A stretch of DNA of 64,000 nucleotides from Brevibacillus invocatus (GCF_003710915.1 NZ_RHHR01000014.1:91306-155305); one strand, 5' to 3'. Counted from the first letter of the stretch, positions 42,643 to 51,227 are shown. The notes: generated by a model not told the origin, from the letters alone. A program made the numbers and translations.

Positions 42643-43710
42643 CTATCCCATATGCTTTTTGTACATCCACAGCTGTCCGCTTTTGATTACGCGTGCCATT
42701 TGACCGACCAAAGAGACTTTTCCCATGCTGGCAAAGCCTTCTTTTTTCCCCAGCGAACCAAGGAAGCCCTTGTGCTTGAGTGGTGGCAAGGCAGTAGGGA
42801 ACATTTCTCCCTTGATATCCAGCTTCAGAATCATGGCGATTTGATCACCCTGAAGCTCTGCGGTTTGCGCACTTGGAGCAATTTCTGTGCTGGCGCAATC
42901 CCCTACGACATAGACGTTGGGGTGGGAAGGAATTTGATGGTACGAGTTCAGCTTGGCACGTCCAATGTTGTCTTTTTCAATAGGAAGATTTCGCAGTATC
43001 GAGTTGGCCTGAATTCCTGCTGTCCAGACGATGACATCGCTCTCTACCGGCTCATTGTGGTTGTAGACCACACCAGGCTCGATACGCGTTACGCTAGCCA
43101 TCGAAACGAGCTGTACATCATGTTCAATAAACCATTGAGATGCATACTCTTGCAGCTTTTTCGGGAATGGACTCAAAATGCTTTGTCCTCGGTCTATAAT
43201 CCGTATATTCAGGTCAGGACGGCTCTCGCGCAGCTCGGCTGCCAATTCCACACCGCTCAGACCGCCACCAATTACAGAAACGGTACCATACGGGTTCAGA
43301 CCGTTGATTGCTGTGTATGTGTTACGAGTGGAACGCATGGATTGAATGGAGCAGGTAAATTCCTGAGCTCCGGGGATATCGTGGTATCGGTCCTCACAGC
43401 CCAAACCGATCACCAGCCAGTCGTAGGAGAGACTGTCCCCGTTGGCAAAACTGATCAGTTGCTCATCCATGTCAACTGCTGATACCTCGCCGTATTTCAC
43501 AGTCAGGCGTGGATCATTGGGAAAGGCGACGCGCAGATGGGATTCTGGCTGTGTCCCTGCAGCCAGAGCATAATACTCTGTCTTCAAACCGTGAAACGGC
43601 ATCCGGTCTACTAGTGTGATCACTACATCGTCCGGCAATTCCGGGGACAGGACTCGCTCAATAATACGAAGACCCCCGTATCCTCCGCCAAGGATCACAA
43701 GTCGTTTCAT
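42643..43710 (-). CDS. yutJ: NDH-2-type NADH dehydrogenase family protein, YutJ-like
   Basis: FAD-dependent pyridine nucleotide-disulfide oxidoreductase, 355 residues, related to type II NADH:quinone dehydrogenase. FAD site VILGGGYGGLRI at the start; NAD(P) site VSVIGGGLSGVELAAEL near residue 145; second FAD motif NVYVVGDCAS near 268. Length and position beside yuzB fit YutJ rather than Ndh. Whether it is a respiratory enzyme is untested in general. Start ATG 43710, ribosome site AAAGGA about 11 bases upstream. Confidence 0.88.
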   Translation of the reverse strand: MKRLVILGGGYGGLRIIERVLSPELPDDVVITLVDRMPFHGLKTEYYALAAGTQPESHLRVAFPNDPRLTVKYGEVSAVDMDEQLISFANGDSLSYDWLVIGLGCEDRYHDIPGAQEFTCSIQSMRSTRNTYTAINGLNPYGTVSVIGGGLSGVELAAELRESRPDLNIRIIDRGQSILSPFPKKLQEYASQWFIEHDVQLVSMASVTRIEPGVVYNHNEPVESDVIVWTAGIQANSILRNLPIEKDNIGRAKLNSYHQIPSHPNVYVVGDCASTEIAPSAQTAELQGDQIAMILKLDIKGEMFPTALPPLKHKGFLGSLGKKEGFASMGKVSLVGQMARVIKSGQLWMYKKHMG

Positions 43711-43884
43711 AGAAGGTCTAGTCCTTTCTTCTGTCCGTTTTTTACAGCACCCATTCTATTTTTAGTTCTCTTTCACCAAAATTGCAAGCAGAATCTTTTT
43801 CCCGTAATCTCCGCTGGATTTTTACCGAAGACGAGGTACAATAAAGGTCATGAATATGTCTTGGCAATTGGCAGGTGACAAACG

Positions 43885-44145
43885 GTGAAGCCCTTGGTAG
43901 AATTTTGCGCGAGCAACGTCGCTTCTTACACGCAAGCCGTGGTGGATGCGCTGGAAAACGATCCTGAGCTGGATGTGGACGTACTCGAATACGGCTGTTT
44001 AGGCTATTGCGGAGAGTGCTATATGGAGCCGTTCGCTCTGGTCAACGGGAAACTGGTACAAGCGCCGAGTGCAGAGGCGTTGTTGGATAAAATCAAGAAA
44101 GAATTGCAGGATGAGGAAGACATCTACGGCGATTTGCCGTTGTAG
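43885..44145 (+). CDS. yuzB: YuzB family (DUF1450) protein
   Basis: 86 residues. Conserved cysteines in VEFCASNVASY and YGCLGYCGECYMEPFALVNG mark the YuzB family, a small protein of unknown function that may bind metal or a cluster through its four cysteines. GTG 43885 is preceded by AGGTGAC. Divergent from the yutJ-like gene, as in B. subtilis where yuzB and yutJ are neighbours. Confidence 0.88.
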   Translation: MKPLVEFCASNVASYTQAVVDALENDPELDVDVLEYGCLGYCGECYMEPFALVNGKLVQAPSAEALLDKIKKELQDEEDIYGDLPL

Positions 44146-44190
44146 ACGTAAACCAGCTGATCTTGCTTCCTCTTACTATGGCAAAAAAAG

Positions 44191-44239
44191 AAAAAGCTGA
44201 TTCCATATATCTTTCCCAAGAGATGGAATCAGCTTTTTT
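44191..44239. terminator. Bidirectional terminator between yuzB and mqnE
   Basis: AAAAAGCTGATTCCAT / ATGGAATCAGCTTTTT, 16 paired bases, between convergent genes. Confidence 0.92.
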
Positions 44240-44246
44240 CTTTGAA

Positions 44247-45350
44247 TTAGTGCTCTTTGATTACGTTGTAGAAGGTATCGCGTTCCAGGGCGCGTTTGCC
44301 TGCACCTTTGATCAGCCATACCAGCTCATCGACAGTCAGCGCTTGTTGAGTCAAAGCTCCTGCAGCATGGCTAATGCGCTCCTCGATCAATGTACCGTGA
44401 GCATCGGAGATTCCCATCGTCAGAGAGAGCTGAGTCAGTTGGGTACCGATGTTGATGAAGTAAGCCTTGATGTGCTGGAAATTGTCCAGCATCAGGCGGC
44501 TGATCGCCATCGTTTTCAGGTCATCAATCGCGGAGTTGCGGCGTTTGATTCCAGCTGTTGCTTTGATCGGCTGTACAGCGAGCGGAATGAATACCATGAA
44601 GCCGTTGGTGTCGTCTTGCAGCTCACGCAGGCGCAGCATGTGGATCACGCGCTCCTCCAATGTCTCGATCGAACCGTAGAGCATGGTAGTATGGGTTTTC
44701 AAACCAAGCTCATGCGCAGTACGGTGTACCTGCAGATACATGTCCGTGCTCGCTTTTTCCGGGCTCATCTTCATGCGATAGCGTTCGGTCAAGATCTCCG
44801 CACCGCCACCAGTCAGACTTTGCAGACCTGCTTTCATCAGCTCTTGCAGCACTTCGCGAATGGAGAGGCCGGAGATGCGCGAGAAGAATTCGATCTCTGC
44901 ACCTGTGTACGATTTGATCGTCACATCTGGATATGCTTTTTTCAGCGTGCGCAGGGTATCCAGGTAGTAGTCGAATGGCATGTGCTGGTTGTGGCCACCT
45001 ACGATATGGAACTCGCGGATACCTGGATGGAAGCGCGTTTCTACATAGTGCAGCAGCTCTTCCATATTCATGGTATAGGCGCCATCTTCACCTTGATCTC
45101 GACGGAATCCGCAAAACTTGCAATGCGCTTCACAGACGTTCGTCGGATTAATGTAAAGGTTTTGCAAAAAGTAAACATTGTCACCATTTTTCTTCTGGTT
45201 CACGAAATTGGCTAGCTGACCAATGGTGAGCAGGTCGTTGGAATGAAACAGTGCAACGCCATCCTCAAGGGTCAAGCGTTCGCCGTGGAGAACTTTTTCT
45301 GCTACACCGGTAAGCGATTTGTCTTGGATGGCAATAGTACCGAGTGCCAT
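44247..45350 (-). CDS. mqnE: aminofutalosine synthase (radical SAM, menaquinone futalosine pathway)
   Basis: 367 residues. Joins 3-enolpyruvoyl-benzoate and S-adenosylmethionine to aminofutalosine in the futalosine route to menaquinone. The radical SAM cluster motif is CEAHCKFCGF (Cx3Cx2C); other landmarks are YINPTNVCEAHC, FHIVGGHNQHMPFDYYLDTL, LTGGGAEILTERYRMKMSPEKAS, THTTMLYGSIET and FIPLAVQP. Differs from MqnC by length and the HNQHMP motif. ATG 45350 is chosen for the GGAAGTGATTGGA ribosome site and family length. No other mqn gene is in the window. Confidence 0.9.
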   Translation of the reverse strand: MALGTIAIQDKSLTGVAEKVLHGERLTLEDGVALFHSNDLLTIGQLANFVNQKKNGDNVYFLQNLYINPTNVCEAHCKFCGFRRDQGEDGAYTMNMEELLHYVETRFHPGIREFHIVGGHNQHMPFDYYLDTLRTLKKAYPDVTIKSYTGAEIEFFSRISGLSIREVLQELMKAGLQSLTGGGAEILTERYRMKMSPEKASTDMYLQVHRTAHELGLKTHTTMLYGSIETLEERVIHMLRLRELQDDTNGFMVFIPLAVQPIKATAGIKRRNSAIDDLKTMAISRLMLDNFQHIKAYFINIGTQLTQLSLTMGISDAHGTLIEERISHAAGALTQQALTVDELVWLIKGAGKRALERDTFYNVIKEH

Positions 45351-45416
45351 TCCAATCACTTCCTTTCTACTAGTCATAAAAAAATCGGCTTGAAAATCGG
45401 ACACAAGGGCATCTAT

Positions 45417-45445
45417 ATTATAAACTTCTTACCATGCACGAACAA
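45417..45445 (-). promoter_or_regulatory. Probable promoter of mqnE
   Basis: Reverse strand: TTGTTC, 17-base spacer, perfect TATAAT, about 65 bases before the start codon. Confidence 0.65.
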
Positions 45446-45537
45446 TATCATAAGTTCTCCAAGTGTCGACTGTAAAATTCTAACAATTCTCGGCAAAAAG
45501 CAACCAAAGATAGGAGAATGGTGGTAAAATTTGTTTG

Positions 45538-45567
45538 CTATATCTAGGCTATTCTTGTAAGATATAG
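45538..45567. promoter_or_regulatory. Inverted repeat in front of the Spo0E-like gene
   Basis: Arms CTATATCT / AGATATAG (8 bases, no mismatch) around a 14-base loop, about 40 bases before the start; candidate operator or leader hairpin. Confidence 0.4.
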
Positions 45568-45605
45568 GTATGTTAGTTCGATCTACTTTTAGGAGGAGCT
45601 CCAAA

Positions 45606-45833
45606 ATGCGGGACATTTTACTCGAAAATATCGAACTCCTTCGACAGCGAATGGTTAACTTCGGGCTGGAGTTTGGACTGGATCATCCAAAAGTCCTAGA
45701 ATACAGCATACAAATTGACAAACTACACAACGAATTAAACCATATCGATCATTCTCTGTCTCAGGCAGTAGACAATACCAATAAGAAACAGTATCGCTTT
45801 TTTCTAAGGGAAAACCAAGCGCATTTTGCATAG
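45606..45833 (+). CDS. Spo0E-like aspartyl-phosphate phosphatase
   Basis: 75-residue protein of the Spo0E/Sda-type helical hairpin family, which dephosphorylates Spo0A~P to hold back sporulation. A helix (LLENIELLRQRMVNFG) is followed by YSIQIDKLHNELN, equivalent to the family signature S-x2-LD-x-LI. The sequence has IQIDKL where SQELD is usual. Longer than the usual 50-60 residues by a C-terminal polar stretch. ATG 45606 has TAGGAGGAG at good spacing. Confidence 0.8.
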   Translation: MRDILLENIELLRQRMVNFGLEFGLDHPKVLEYSIQIDKLHNELNHIDHSLSQAVDNTNKKQYRFFLRENQAHFA

Positions 45834-46013
45834 AGAGGGAGAGCCTCTCTTTTTTTCTTTTGTCTCCCTGCCCAGAAATCGAAGTCCTGCCCTCTGGGGG
45901 AGAGAATGGGCTCCGTAAGTGTAGGGGAACCTTGTGGGAGAGGATGCTTCTTTTGTATACTGAGTATAAGGAAGCAGGTGCTCCAAGTGACCTGGCAAAG
46001 GAGGGAAACAAGC

Positions 46014-46370
46014 ATGATTACATTGACAGAGCAAGCCAGCCTGAAGGTAAAGGAAATGCTGGCTGCAGAAAATGATCCAAACGTGTTTTTGCGAGTGGGT
46101 GTCCGACCAGGCGGTTGCAGTGGCTTCTCCTACGGGATTGGCTGGGATAAAGAGATGAAGGAAGGCGACGAGACCTTCATGCAGGACGGAATTAAAATCG
46201 TTGTCGATCAGGACAGCTATCTATACATTAAAGGTACCGAAATCGACTACAAGGAGTCCATGATGGGCGGTGGGTTTGCCGTCAACAACCCGAATGCGAT
46301 CGCTTCTTGTGGCTGTGGGTCGTCGTTCAAGACGGCGCTGGCCAAGGGCAAGGAAGAGAAGTGCGATTAA
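46014..46370 (+). CDS. yutM: A-type Fe-S cluster carrier, HesB/IscA family (YutM)
   Basis: 118 residues. Three conserved cysteines: one in RPGGCSGFSYG and two in ASCGCGSSF, the ligands for a 2Fe-2S or 4Fe-4S cluster. It transfers clusters to apo-proteins. ATG 46014 follows AAAGGAGGGA. Bacillus keeps a similar gene (yutM/erpA-like) in this neighbourhood. The residues upstream in the open frame are not family-like. Confidence 0.93.
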   Translation: MITLTEQASLKVKEMLAAENDPNVFLRVGVRPGGCSGFSYGIGWDKEMKEGDETFMQDGIKIVVDQDSYLYIKGTEIDYKESMMGGGFAVNNPNAIASCGCGSSFKTALAKGKEEKCD

Positions 46371-46393
46371 TCCGAGCATGAACATGGAATAGA

Positions 46394-46450
46394 GAAAAGA
46401 GGACCTTTTTGACTGGCGAGATTCAATTGCCGTCAAAGAGGTCTTCTTTT
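46394..46450. terminator. Terminator between yutM and dinB-like gene
   Basis: Arms around TTTGAC / GTCAAA with GACCT / AGGTC and TTCTTTTTC, between convergent genes. Confidence 0.75.
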
Positions 46451-46454
46451 TCAT

Positions 46455-46913
46455 CTACAGCTTTCTGTCCACCAAACTGGCCGACACTGGCGCAAGCCCA
46501 AGCTCCCGGCTCCAGATGGATAGCTGTCCGATATGATGGATTTCGTGAGCGATCAGGTGGCGCAGAATATCGCCTTGTGCATAGGGCTGCTCATTCCAGG
46601 AGATGTGAACCATTTCGCGGTCCAGCTCGCTCGACCAGCCTTCGACAAAGGGGGCGACCTCCTCTAGCCAGGTATCAGACAACTCCCGGATGAGCTGGAG
46701 AGTCTTCACTTTTTCAAAAGGCACCTGCACGTCCGGCTTCCCCTGAATGCCGCGAATCCAGCTATACTCCACGTCCGCAATGTGATAGAGGGTATAAAGA
46801 ATGCTGCCTGCCCCACCGATGCGATCTCTCAGTAATTCCTCGTGCGAGAGCTGTTTGCATCTTTCAAACCACTCCCTCCGTACCTCCCAGTTGTAGCGAA
46901 AAAGAACCTTCAA
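46455..46913 (-). CDS. DinB/YfiT-family metalloprotein
   Basis: 152 residues, four-helix bundle of the DinB superfamily. Metal-binding His residues are seen in LYHIADVEYSW and HLIAHEIHHIGQL. Members are thiol transferases or metal-dependent hydrolases; the specific role is not predictable. TTG 46913 is preferred (GAGGGA 8 bases upstream and family-like MKVLFRYNW), while GTG 46922 is within that site. It ends next to yutM, convergent. Confidence 0.82.
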   Translation of the reverse strand: MKVLFRYNWEVRREWFERCKQLSHEELLRDRIGGAGSILYTLYHIADVEYSWIRGIQGKPDVQVPFEKVKTLQLIRELSDTWLEEVAPFVEGWSSELDREMVHISWNEQPYAQGDILRHLIAHEIHHIGQLSIWSRELGLAPVSASLVDRKL

Positions 46914-47052
46914 AGGAATCACTCCCTCATCATCTTTCTACTAGTGTAAGCGATTGGCGAAGGACTGTCTGGGGGATTTTGGAACCTGGCTGTATCGTAC
47001 ACGCTGTCCTCCTCGTATTTACCAGCGAATATCCATTAGAGGAGTGCGACGA

Positions 47053-48555
47053 ATGATGATGGAAGAAACAACCGCGCAAAAAGGGATGCTGCGTCTCGGC
47101 ATAGCCTCACTTGTGATCGGGATCTGGGCAGATTTTCTGTTCTTCGGCAAGGATATTGGAATCTCCTATATGTTGTTTGTCTTCAGCGTCTATGCCTTGT
47201 TTTTTTGGCAGGCGAAACAGAAGAGCATGCTGGTTCTCCGGCGTCGCCATCACTTCGCCTGGGGGTTATCGCTGCCGATTCTTCTGCTTTCCACGACCTT
47301 TCCCTTATTTTCCAACACGCTGTTTCACTTCATCAATTGTCTGCTGATTCCGTTCTTGTTCATCGTCCAGACGATTCTGCTGACGGAAAGCAATCGCAAA
47401 AAATGGTACACACTGGACTTTTTGGGCGAGCTGCTCGGGATCGTGTTCATTCATACCCTGCGGCATGTGAGGACACCTTTTTCAGGAATGAAGGAGTGGC
47501 TCAAAAGCAGAGTCGATCAAAAAAAGTACGGTGTCGGATTGAAGGTCGCCACGGGAATCGGAATTTCACTTCCTATCTTGCTCGTTGTGCTGTCGCTTCT
47601 GTCACAAGCAGACGGGGTGTTTGGTTTCTATCTGAGTGAAATTCCTCGGGTACTGCTGTCCTGGACTTCATTTGAGACGTTATGGCGACTCTTTTTAATT
47701 GCGCTGGTGGCATTGGGGCTGTTCGCCTATTTCCATGCGCTGATGGAAGAGCGTGAGGAGCATGTCGAGATCCCGGATCCTACCCGCGAAGAGCAGAAGA
47801 TCGTCTGGGATGGGGTTATCATGGTGACAGTCCTGACGATGATCAATATCGTGTACATCGCGTTTACGGTGATACAGATCTCCTATTTGTTCACGGGAAA
47901 CAAAATGCTTCTACCTGCGGGGATGACATACGCGGAGTATGCAAAAAACGGGTTCAACGAGCTGGTGATGGTCACTCTGATCAACTTCGCCATTCTTTTG
48001 ATGACCATGCATTTTGCCTCCCGTGCAAAGCGCTTGCTGTATCGGTTGATTCAAGGTCTGCTCAGCCTGTTGACCGTTGGTACCGGATTCATGCTGTTCT
48101 CTGCGTATTTCCGCCTTTCCTTGTATGAAGCGTACTACGGGTATACCTATTCGCGCCTGCTGGGCCATGCGTTTATGATCTTCCTGGCCGTCTTGCTGGT
48201 CATCTCGCTGGTCAAGATCTGGCACGACAGATTTTCCTTGATCCAATCCTTTGCGATTGTTGGACTGGCTTCCTACGTTCTCTTGAACTATGTCAACATG
48301 GATGCCATCATTGCCAAAAACAACATTGCCCGTTATCACGACTCAAAGATACTCGACATCGATTATCTGACAGAGCTGTCGTATGACGCAGTTCCGATCA
48401 TACTTTCGCTAGCAGAGGATGAGAGGGTTGGGAGCGAGGTGGTTTCCAAGCTGGAGAGGCGAATTGCAAAGCTCCCAGCGAATGACCAATGGCAGTCCTT
48501 TAATTTTTCCACCTATCAGGCAAAAAAATGGGTGAGCCAGTCAGCAGGAAAATAG
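47053..48555 (+). CDS. DUF4173/DUF4153-family polytopic membrane protein
   Basis: 500 residues with 11-12 hydrophobic helices. Landmarks: GLSLPILLLSTTFPLFSNTLFHFIN, GISLPILLVVLSLLSQADGVFG, YAEYAKNGFNELVMVTLINFAIL (the YAxxARxGFxQLL-like signature of this family), FRLSLYEAYYGYTYSRLLGHAFM, and a C-terminal soluble part (YDAVPIILSLAEDE). Function unknown. ATG 47053 (or the next ATG) follows GAGGAG. The next gene, a phosphoesterase, starts 54 bases later. Confidence 0.82.
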   Translation: MMMEETTAQKGMLRLGIASLVIGIWADFLFFGKDIGISYMLFVFSVYALFFWQAKQKSMLVLRRRHHFAWGLSLPILLLSTTFPLFSNTLFHFINCLLIPFLFIVQTILLTESNRKKWYTLDFLGELLGIVFIHTLRHVRTPFSGMKEWLKSRVDQKKYGVGLKVATGIGISLPILLVVLSLLSQADGVFGFYLSEIPRVLLSWTSFETLWRLFLIALVALGLFAYFHALMEEREEHVEIPDPTREEQKIVWDGVIMVTVLTMINIVYIAFTVIQISYLFTGNKMLLPAGMTYAEYAKNGFNELVMVTLINFAILLMTMHFASRAKRLLYRLIQGLLSLLTVGTGFMLFSAYFRLSLYEAYYGYTYSRLLGHAFMIFLAVLLVISLVKIWHDRFSLIQSFAIVGLASYVLLNYVNMDAIIAKNNIARYHDSKILDIDYLTELSYDAVPIILSLAEDERVGSEVVSKLERRIAKLPANDQWQSFNFSTYQAKKWVSQSAGK

Positions 48556-48609
48556 CCAGCTTTTTTCGAAGGATTCATCAGGCAACGGATCAGGGAAGGG
48601 GGGAAGGGC

Positions 48610-49434
48610 GTGGAGATTGGTCTCATCGCAACGATCATTGCAGGAATCAGCGTTATTGCTTGGCTGCTCATTCACACTTTGTTCGTGCAAACGACGGTTG
48701 TGGACATGAACCATGCCCGACTCCCGGCCTTGACCATTGTCCATATCTCGGATCTTCACGGCCGTACCCGTTTTCTCAACGGTTCCTTGCACCGTCTCAT
48801 CAACGATTGGCAGCCCGATCTGGTATGTGTGACGGGGGATTTGGCGCAGCATCCAGAGCAGCTGGAGGGGGTCATGAAAGAAATAGCCAGGATACGGGCG
48901 AAAGACGGGATCTTTTTTGTGCCAGGCAATTACGAGCGGGAAGAGCTGCGAGGCTTTCGAAAAAGAAAGTACCCGAAAGACACGTATAACAGGATGAAGC
49001 AAGTCTGGCAGCAAAGCATGATCGTACTTGAAAACAGTGGTGCCAGCCTTTCCTATCATACGGGGAAGCTCGAGGTGTACGGCTTTGACAACTCGGAGTA
49101 CGGAAATGAGCGCTATACGGGCGAACATGACGGAAAGGGAAAAGAGAAGGCCTTCACCCTGTTTCTCGCGCATTCGCCAAACATCATTTCCTCTATAAAA
49201 AGACACGAACTGACTGCTGATTTGCTGTTGACGGGTCATACACACGGCGGACAAATCCGGATCCTGGGCAAAACGGCAGGTGCTTACAAGCATTTTCACA
49301 TCGGTGCCAAAGCGGATCAGCAGGTCGGGATCTTTGCGATTAGCCGAGGTCTCGGAACGACGAAAATACCGGTGCGCATGCATTGTTTTCCGGAAGTCAC
49401 CATCTATCGCATCAATAAGGATGAGAAAAGATAG
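48610..49434 (+). CDS. Membrane-anchored metallophosphoesterase (YkuE/YaeI-like)
   Basis: 274 residues. One N-terminal membrane helix (about 4-26), then a calcineurin-like phosphoesterase domain: VHISDLHG (metal Asp, His), VTGDLAQHP, FVPGNYERE, LAHSPN and LLTGHTHGGQIR. In the usual GNHD/E motif the His is replaced by Tyr (GNYE), removing a residue that normally helps catalysis. Relatives cleave lipid pyrophosphates or phosphodiesters at the membrane. GTG start after AAGGGGGGAAG. Probably co-transcribed with the DUF4173 gene. Confidence 0.82.
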   Translation: MEIGLIATIIAGISVIAWLLIHTLFVQTTVVDMNHARLPALTIVHISDLHGRTRFLNGSLHRLINDWQPDLVCVTGDLAQHPEQLEGVMKEIARIRAKDGIFFVPGNYEREELRGFRKRKYPKDTYNRMKQVWQQSMIVLENSGASLSYHTGKLEVYGFDNSEYGNERYTGEHDGKGKEKAFTLFLAHSPNIISSIKRHELTADLLLTGHTHGGQIRILGKTAGAYKHFHIGAKADQQVGIFAISRGLGTTKIPVRMHCFPEVTIYRINKDEKR

Positions 49435-49559
49435 AAGTTCACCAAACCTTTGCCAGTTTGTCATGATTCGTTCACAGCTTCCCATATATTGGACATCAAC
49501 TGTTCAGTACAATGGAATTGTAAAGATTAGAATAAGATTTTAAGAAAGAAGGGTCTCTT

Positions 49560-49946
49560 ATGAAAATGAAGTGGGGTTTGCTGGTGTCGGCAGTAGCCGT
49601 ATCCGCGATGTTAATGACAGCATGTGGTGGAGAAACAAAAGACCAGGCTGCCAGTGGCAACGAGGCTCCCGCTGCGGCTTCTTCTGGAACACAGGTAAAC
49701 ATCGAAGCAAGCAACTGGAAATTTAATCAGGATACATTTGAAGTAAAAGCTGGCGAAGAATTCACCATCAACTTCAAGTCCACAGAGGGTTTCCACGGAA
49801 TCGGAATTGAAGGCCTCGATGTAGATTTGCAAAAGGACGGCAGCAAAACACTGAAAGTAGATCAGCCAGGAGAATATAAAATCTTCTGTAACATCACTTG
49901 CGGTCCTGACCACGGCAAGATGGTTGCCACACTGGTCGTGAAGTAA
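49560..49946 (+). CDS. CuA-type cupredoxin lipoprotein
   Basis: 128 residues. Lipoprotein signal with lipobox MLMTACGG (Cys about residue 21), a Ser/Ala/Gly linker, then a cupredoxin domain. The ligand set matches CuA of cytochrome c oxidase subunit II: His in EGFHGIG and CNITCGPDHGKM (C-x3-C-x3-H-x2-M). There are no transmembrane helices other than the signal and no oxidase genes nearby. It could be a free electron carrier or a copper chaperone on the outer face of the membrane. ATG follows AGAAAGAAGGG. Confidence 0.85.
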   Translation: MKMKWGLLVSAVAVSAMLMTACGGETKDQAASGNEAPAAASSGTQVNIEASNWKFNQDTFEVKAGEEFTINFKSTEGFHGIGIEGLDVDLQKDGSKTLKVDQPGEYKIFCNITCGPDHGKMVATLVVK

Positions 49947-49972
49947 GGCTACAATCCGATAACCTTGTTACC

Positions 49973-50007
49973 AAGCACTTTGTCCGTCATCGGGCAGGGT
50001 GCTTTTT
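49973..50007 (+). terminator. Terminator after CuA-like lipoprotein gene
   Basis: AAGCAC-CCG / CGG-GTGCTT with mismatches, then TTTAATTTTT. Confidence 0.75.
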
Positions 50008-50106
50008 AATTTTTATACATATTTTACCTTGAATTGGTGCAAGGTAAGAAAGCAGGTTTGCAGGAAGCGAACAGGTCGAACATGGAAGCAGGAAAAAAGG
50101 AGATGG

Positions 50107-50466
50107 ATGGACCTGGAGAAACAACACTATTACGTCACATTGCAGTCCGGGACGACGGTTGCCGAGATCCGCAACGTCAAAGGTTCTTCTACGTACGACT
50201 ATGAAATCGAGGCGACTGAAGTAGAAGTAGGGGTGTTGCGTGATTTGTTCAACAACTGTATTCATGGAGATTTCATGATGTGGATGCATGGCCACACACT
50301 TTGGTCCGATATGCCAGACCGGGACAACGATGAATACGATGACAACCTGCGCGCGATTTACCAGATCATTTATCAGAACGGGACCCCAAAAACCAGAAAC
50401 GATCTGGAGGAGATGGGAATCGTGAAGCTGTTTGGATTGGATCGAGAAGAGTTAAAGCCTTTCTAA
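50107..50466 (+). CDS. Hypothetical protein
   Basis: 119 residues, not recognised. It starts with a strand-rich part (YYVTLQSGTTVAEIRNVKGSSTYDYEIEATEVEVGVL), a helix ending in NCIHGDFMMWMHGH, and an acidic region (DMPDRDNDEYDDNL). It ends in VKLFGLDREELKPF. No signal peptide or membrane helix. AAAAAGGAG lies only 4 bases before ATG 50107, a tight but possible spacing. Confidence 0.65.
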   Translation: MDLEKQHYYVTLQSGTTVAEIRNVKGSSTYDYEIEATEVEVGVLRDLFNNCIHGDFMMWMHGHTLWSDMPDRDNDEYDDNLRAIYQIIYQNGTPKTRNDLEEMGIVKLFGLDREELKPF

Positions 50467-50631
50467 TCGTATCGGTAATAAGCTCTCAAGCGTAATCAGT
50501 CCGATGCCTCAAGCAAGCCCCCCTCTAAAACATGCTCTTCTAATTTGAGCGGGGCCCCAGCGAGGTTTTCTTCGCATTGCTTTCCTGTGACCTATTTTTA
50601 GAACCAAACAAAAGTACAAGGAGTGAAAAGA

Positions 50632-51180
50632 ATGAAGCATTGGAAACAAGGAATAGTAGCAACTGTGCTGTTGATGGGGATGGTGATGCCTTTCGGCGCT
50701 CAGGCAGCTGATCATCAGGTACAGCCGAAAGCAGGTACATACACATCGGTTCCCGAGCAGGAAAATAACCATCACGGTCACCATAAATTCCGCATGCGTA
50801 TGAGCGCCCACCAGAAAATGTACATGACGCTCCTGGCAGAAAAGTACACACCGTCCCAGGTAGCGGAATGGCAAACTGTACTGAAAGAGCGTGAAAAGCT
50901 GATCACCGAGCTGAAAGCCGCACGAGAAACATCTGGTCAGGAAGAAAAAGTAGAGGAAAAAGGAAAAGCGCCGGAGTCCGCTGATCGCAAGGAGAAGCAA
51001 GGCGAGGATACAAATCGACGTGCGAAGATGGAGAAGTTCAGAAAGGTGCATGAAGAGTTCGATACGGCAATCGAGACCGAGGATGCGGCGAAAATCAAGG
51101 AAGTGCTGCCAAAGCTATTGGAGCAATTGAAAGCCAAGAATGAACGGATGGCCAAGAAGCTGGCAGAGACCAAAAAATAA
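50632..51180 (+). CDS. Secreted His-rich coiled-coil protein
   Basis: 182 residues. Signal peptide of about 26 residues ending FGAQAAD. The mature part has a His cluster (NNHHGHHKFRMRM) and then long charged helices of Lys and Glu (KEREKLITELKAARE, KFRKVHEEFDTAIE). The pattern is like CpxP/Spy-type envelope chaperones or metal-binding stress proteins, but the LTxxQ motifs are not obvious. Function unknown. ATG 50632 has AAGGAG 8 bases upstream. Confidence 0.7.
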   Translation: MKHWKQGIVATVLLMGMVMPFGAQAADHQVQPKAGTYTSVPEQENNHHGHHKFRMRMSAHQKMYMTLLAEKYTPSQVAEWQTVLKEREKLITELKAARETSGQEEKVEEKGKAPESADRKEKQGEDTNRRAKMEKFRKVHEEFDTAIETEDAAKIKEVLPKLLEQLKAKNERMAKKLAETKK

Positions 51181-51192
51181 GGTTGGACACCG

Positions 51193-51227
51193 ACAGGACG
51201 TACAAGCTCATACGTCCTGTTTCTTTT
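51193..51227 (+). terminator. Terminator after secreted coiled-coil gene
   Basis: ACAGGACGTA / TACGTCCTGT then TTCTTTT; the right arm is also the last codons of the next gene on the opposite strand. Confidence 0.8.

Noticed and set aside
44163..45215. Long plus-strand frame (350 codons) opposite mqnE
   Set aside because: Mirror of the mqnE coding frame; no ribosome site, and the translation is Cys/His/Gln-rich nonsense.
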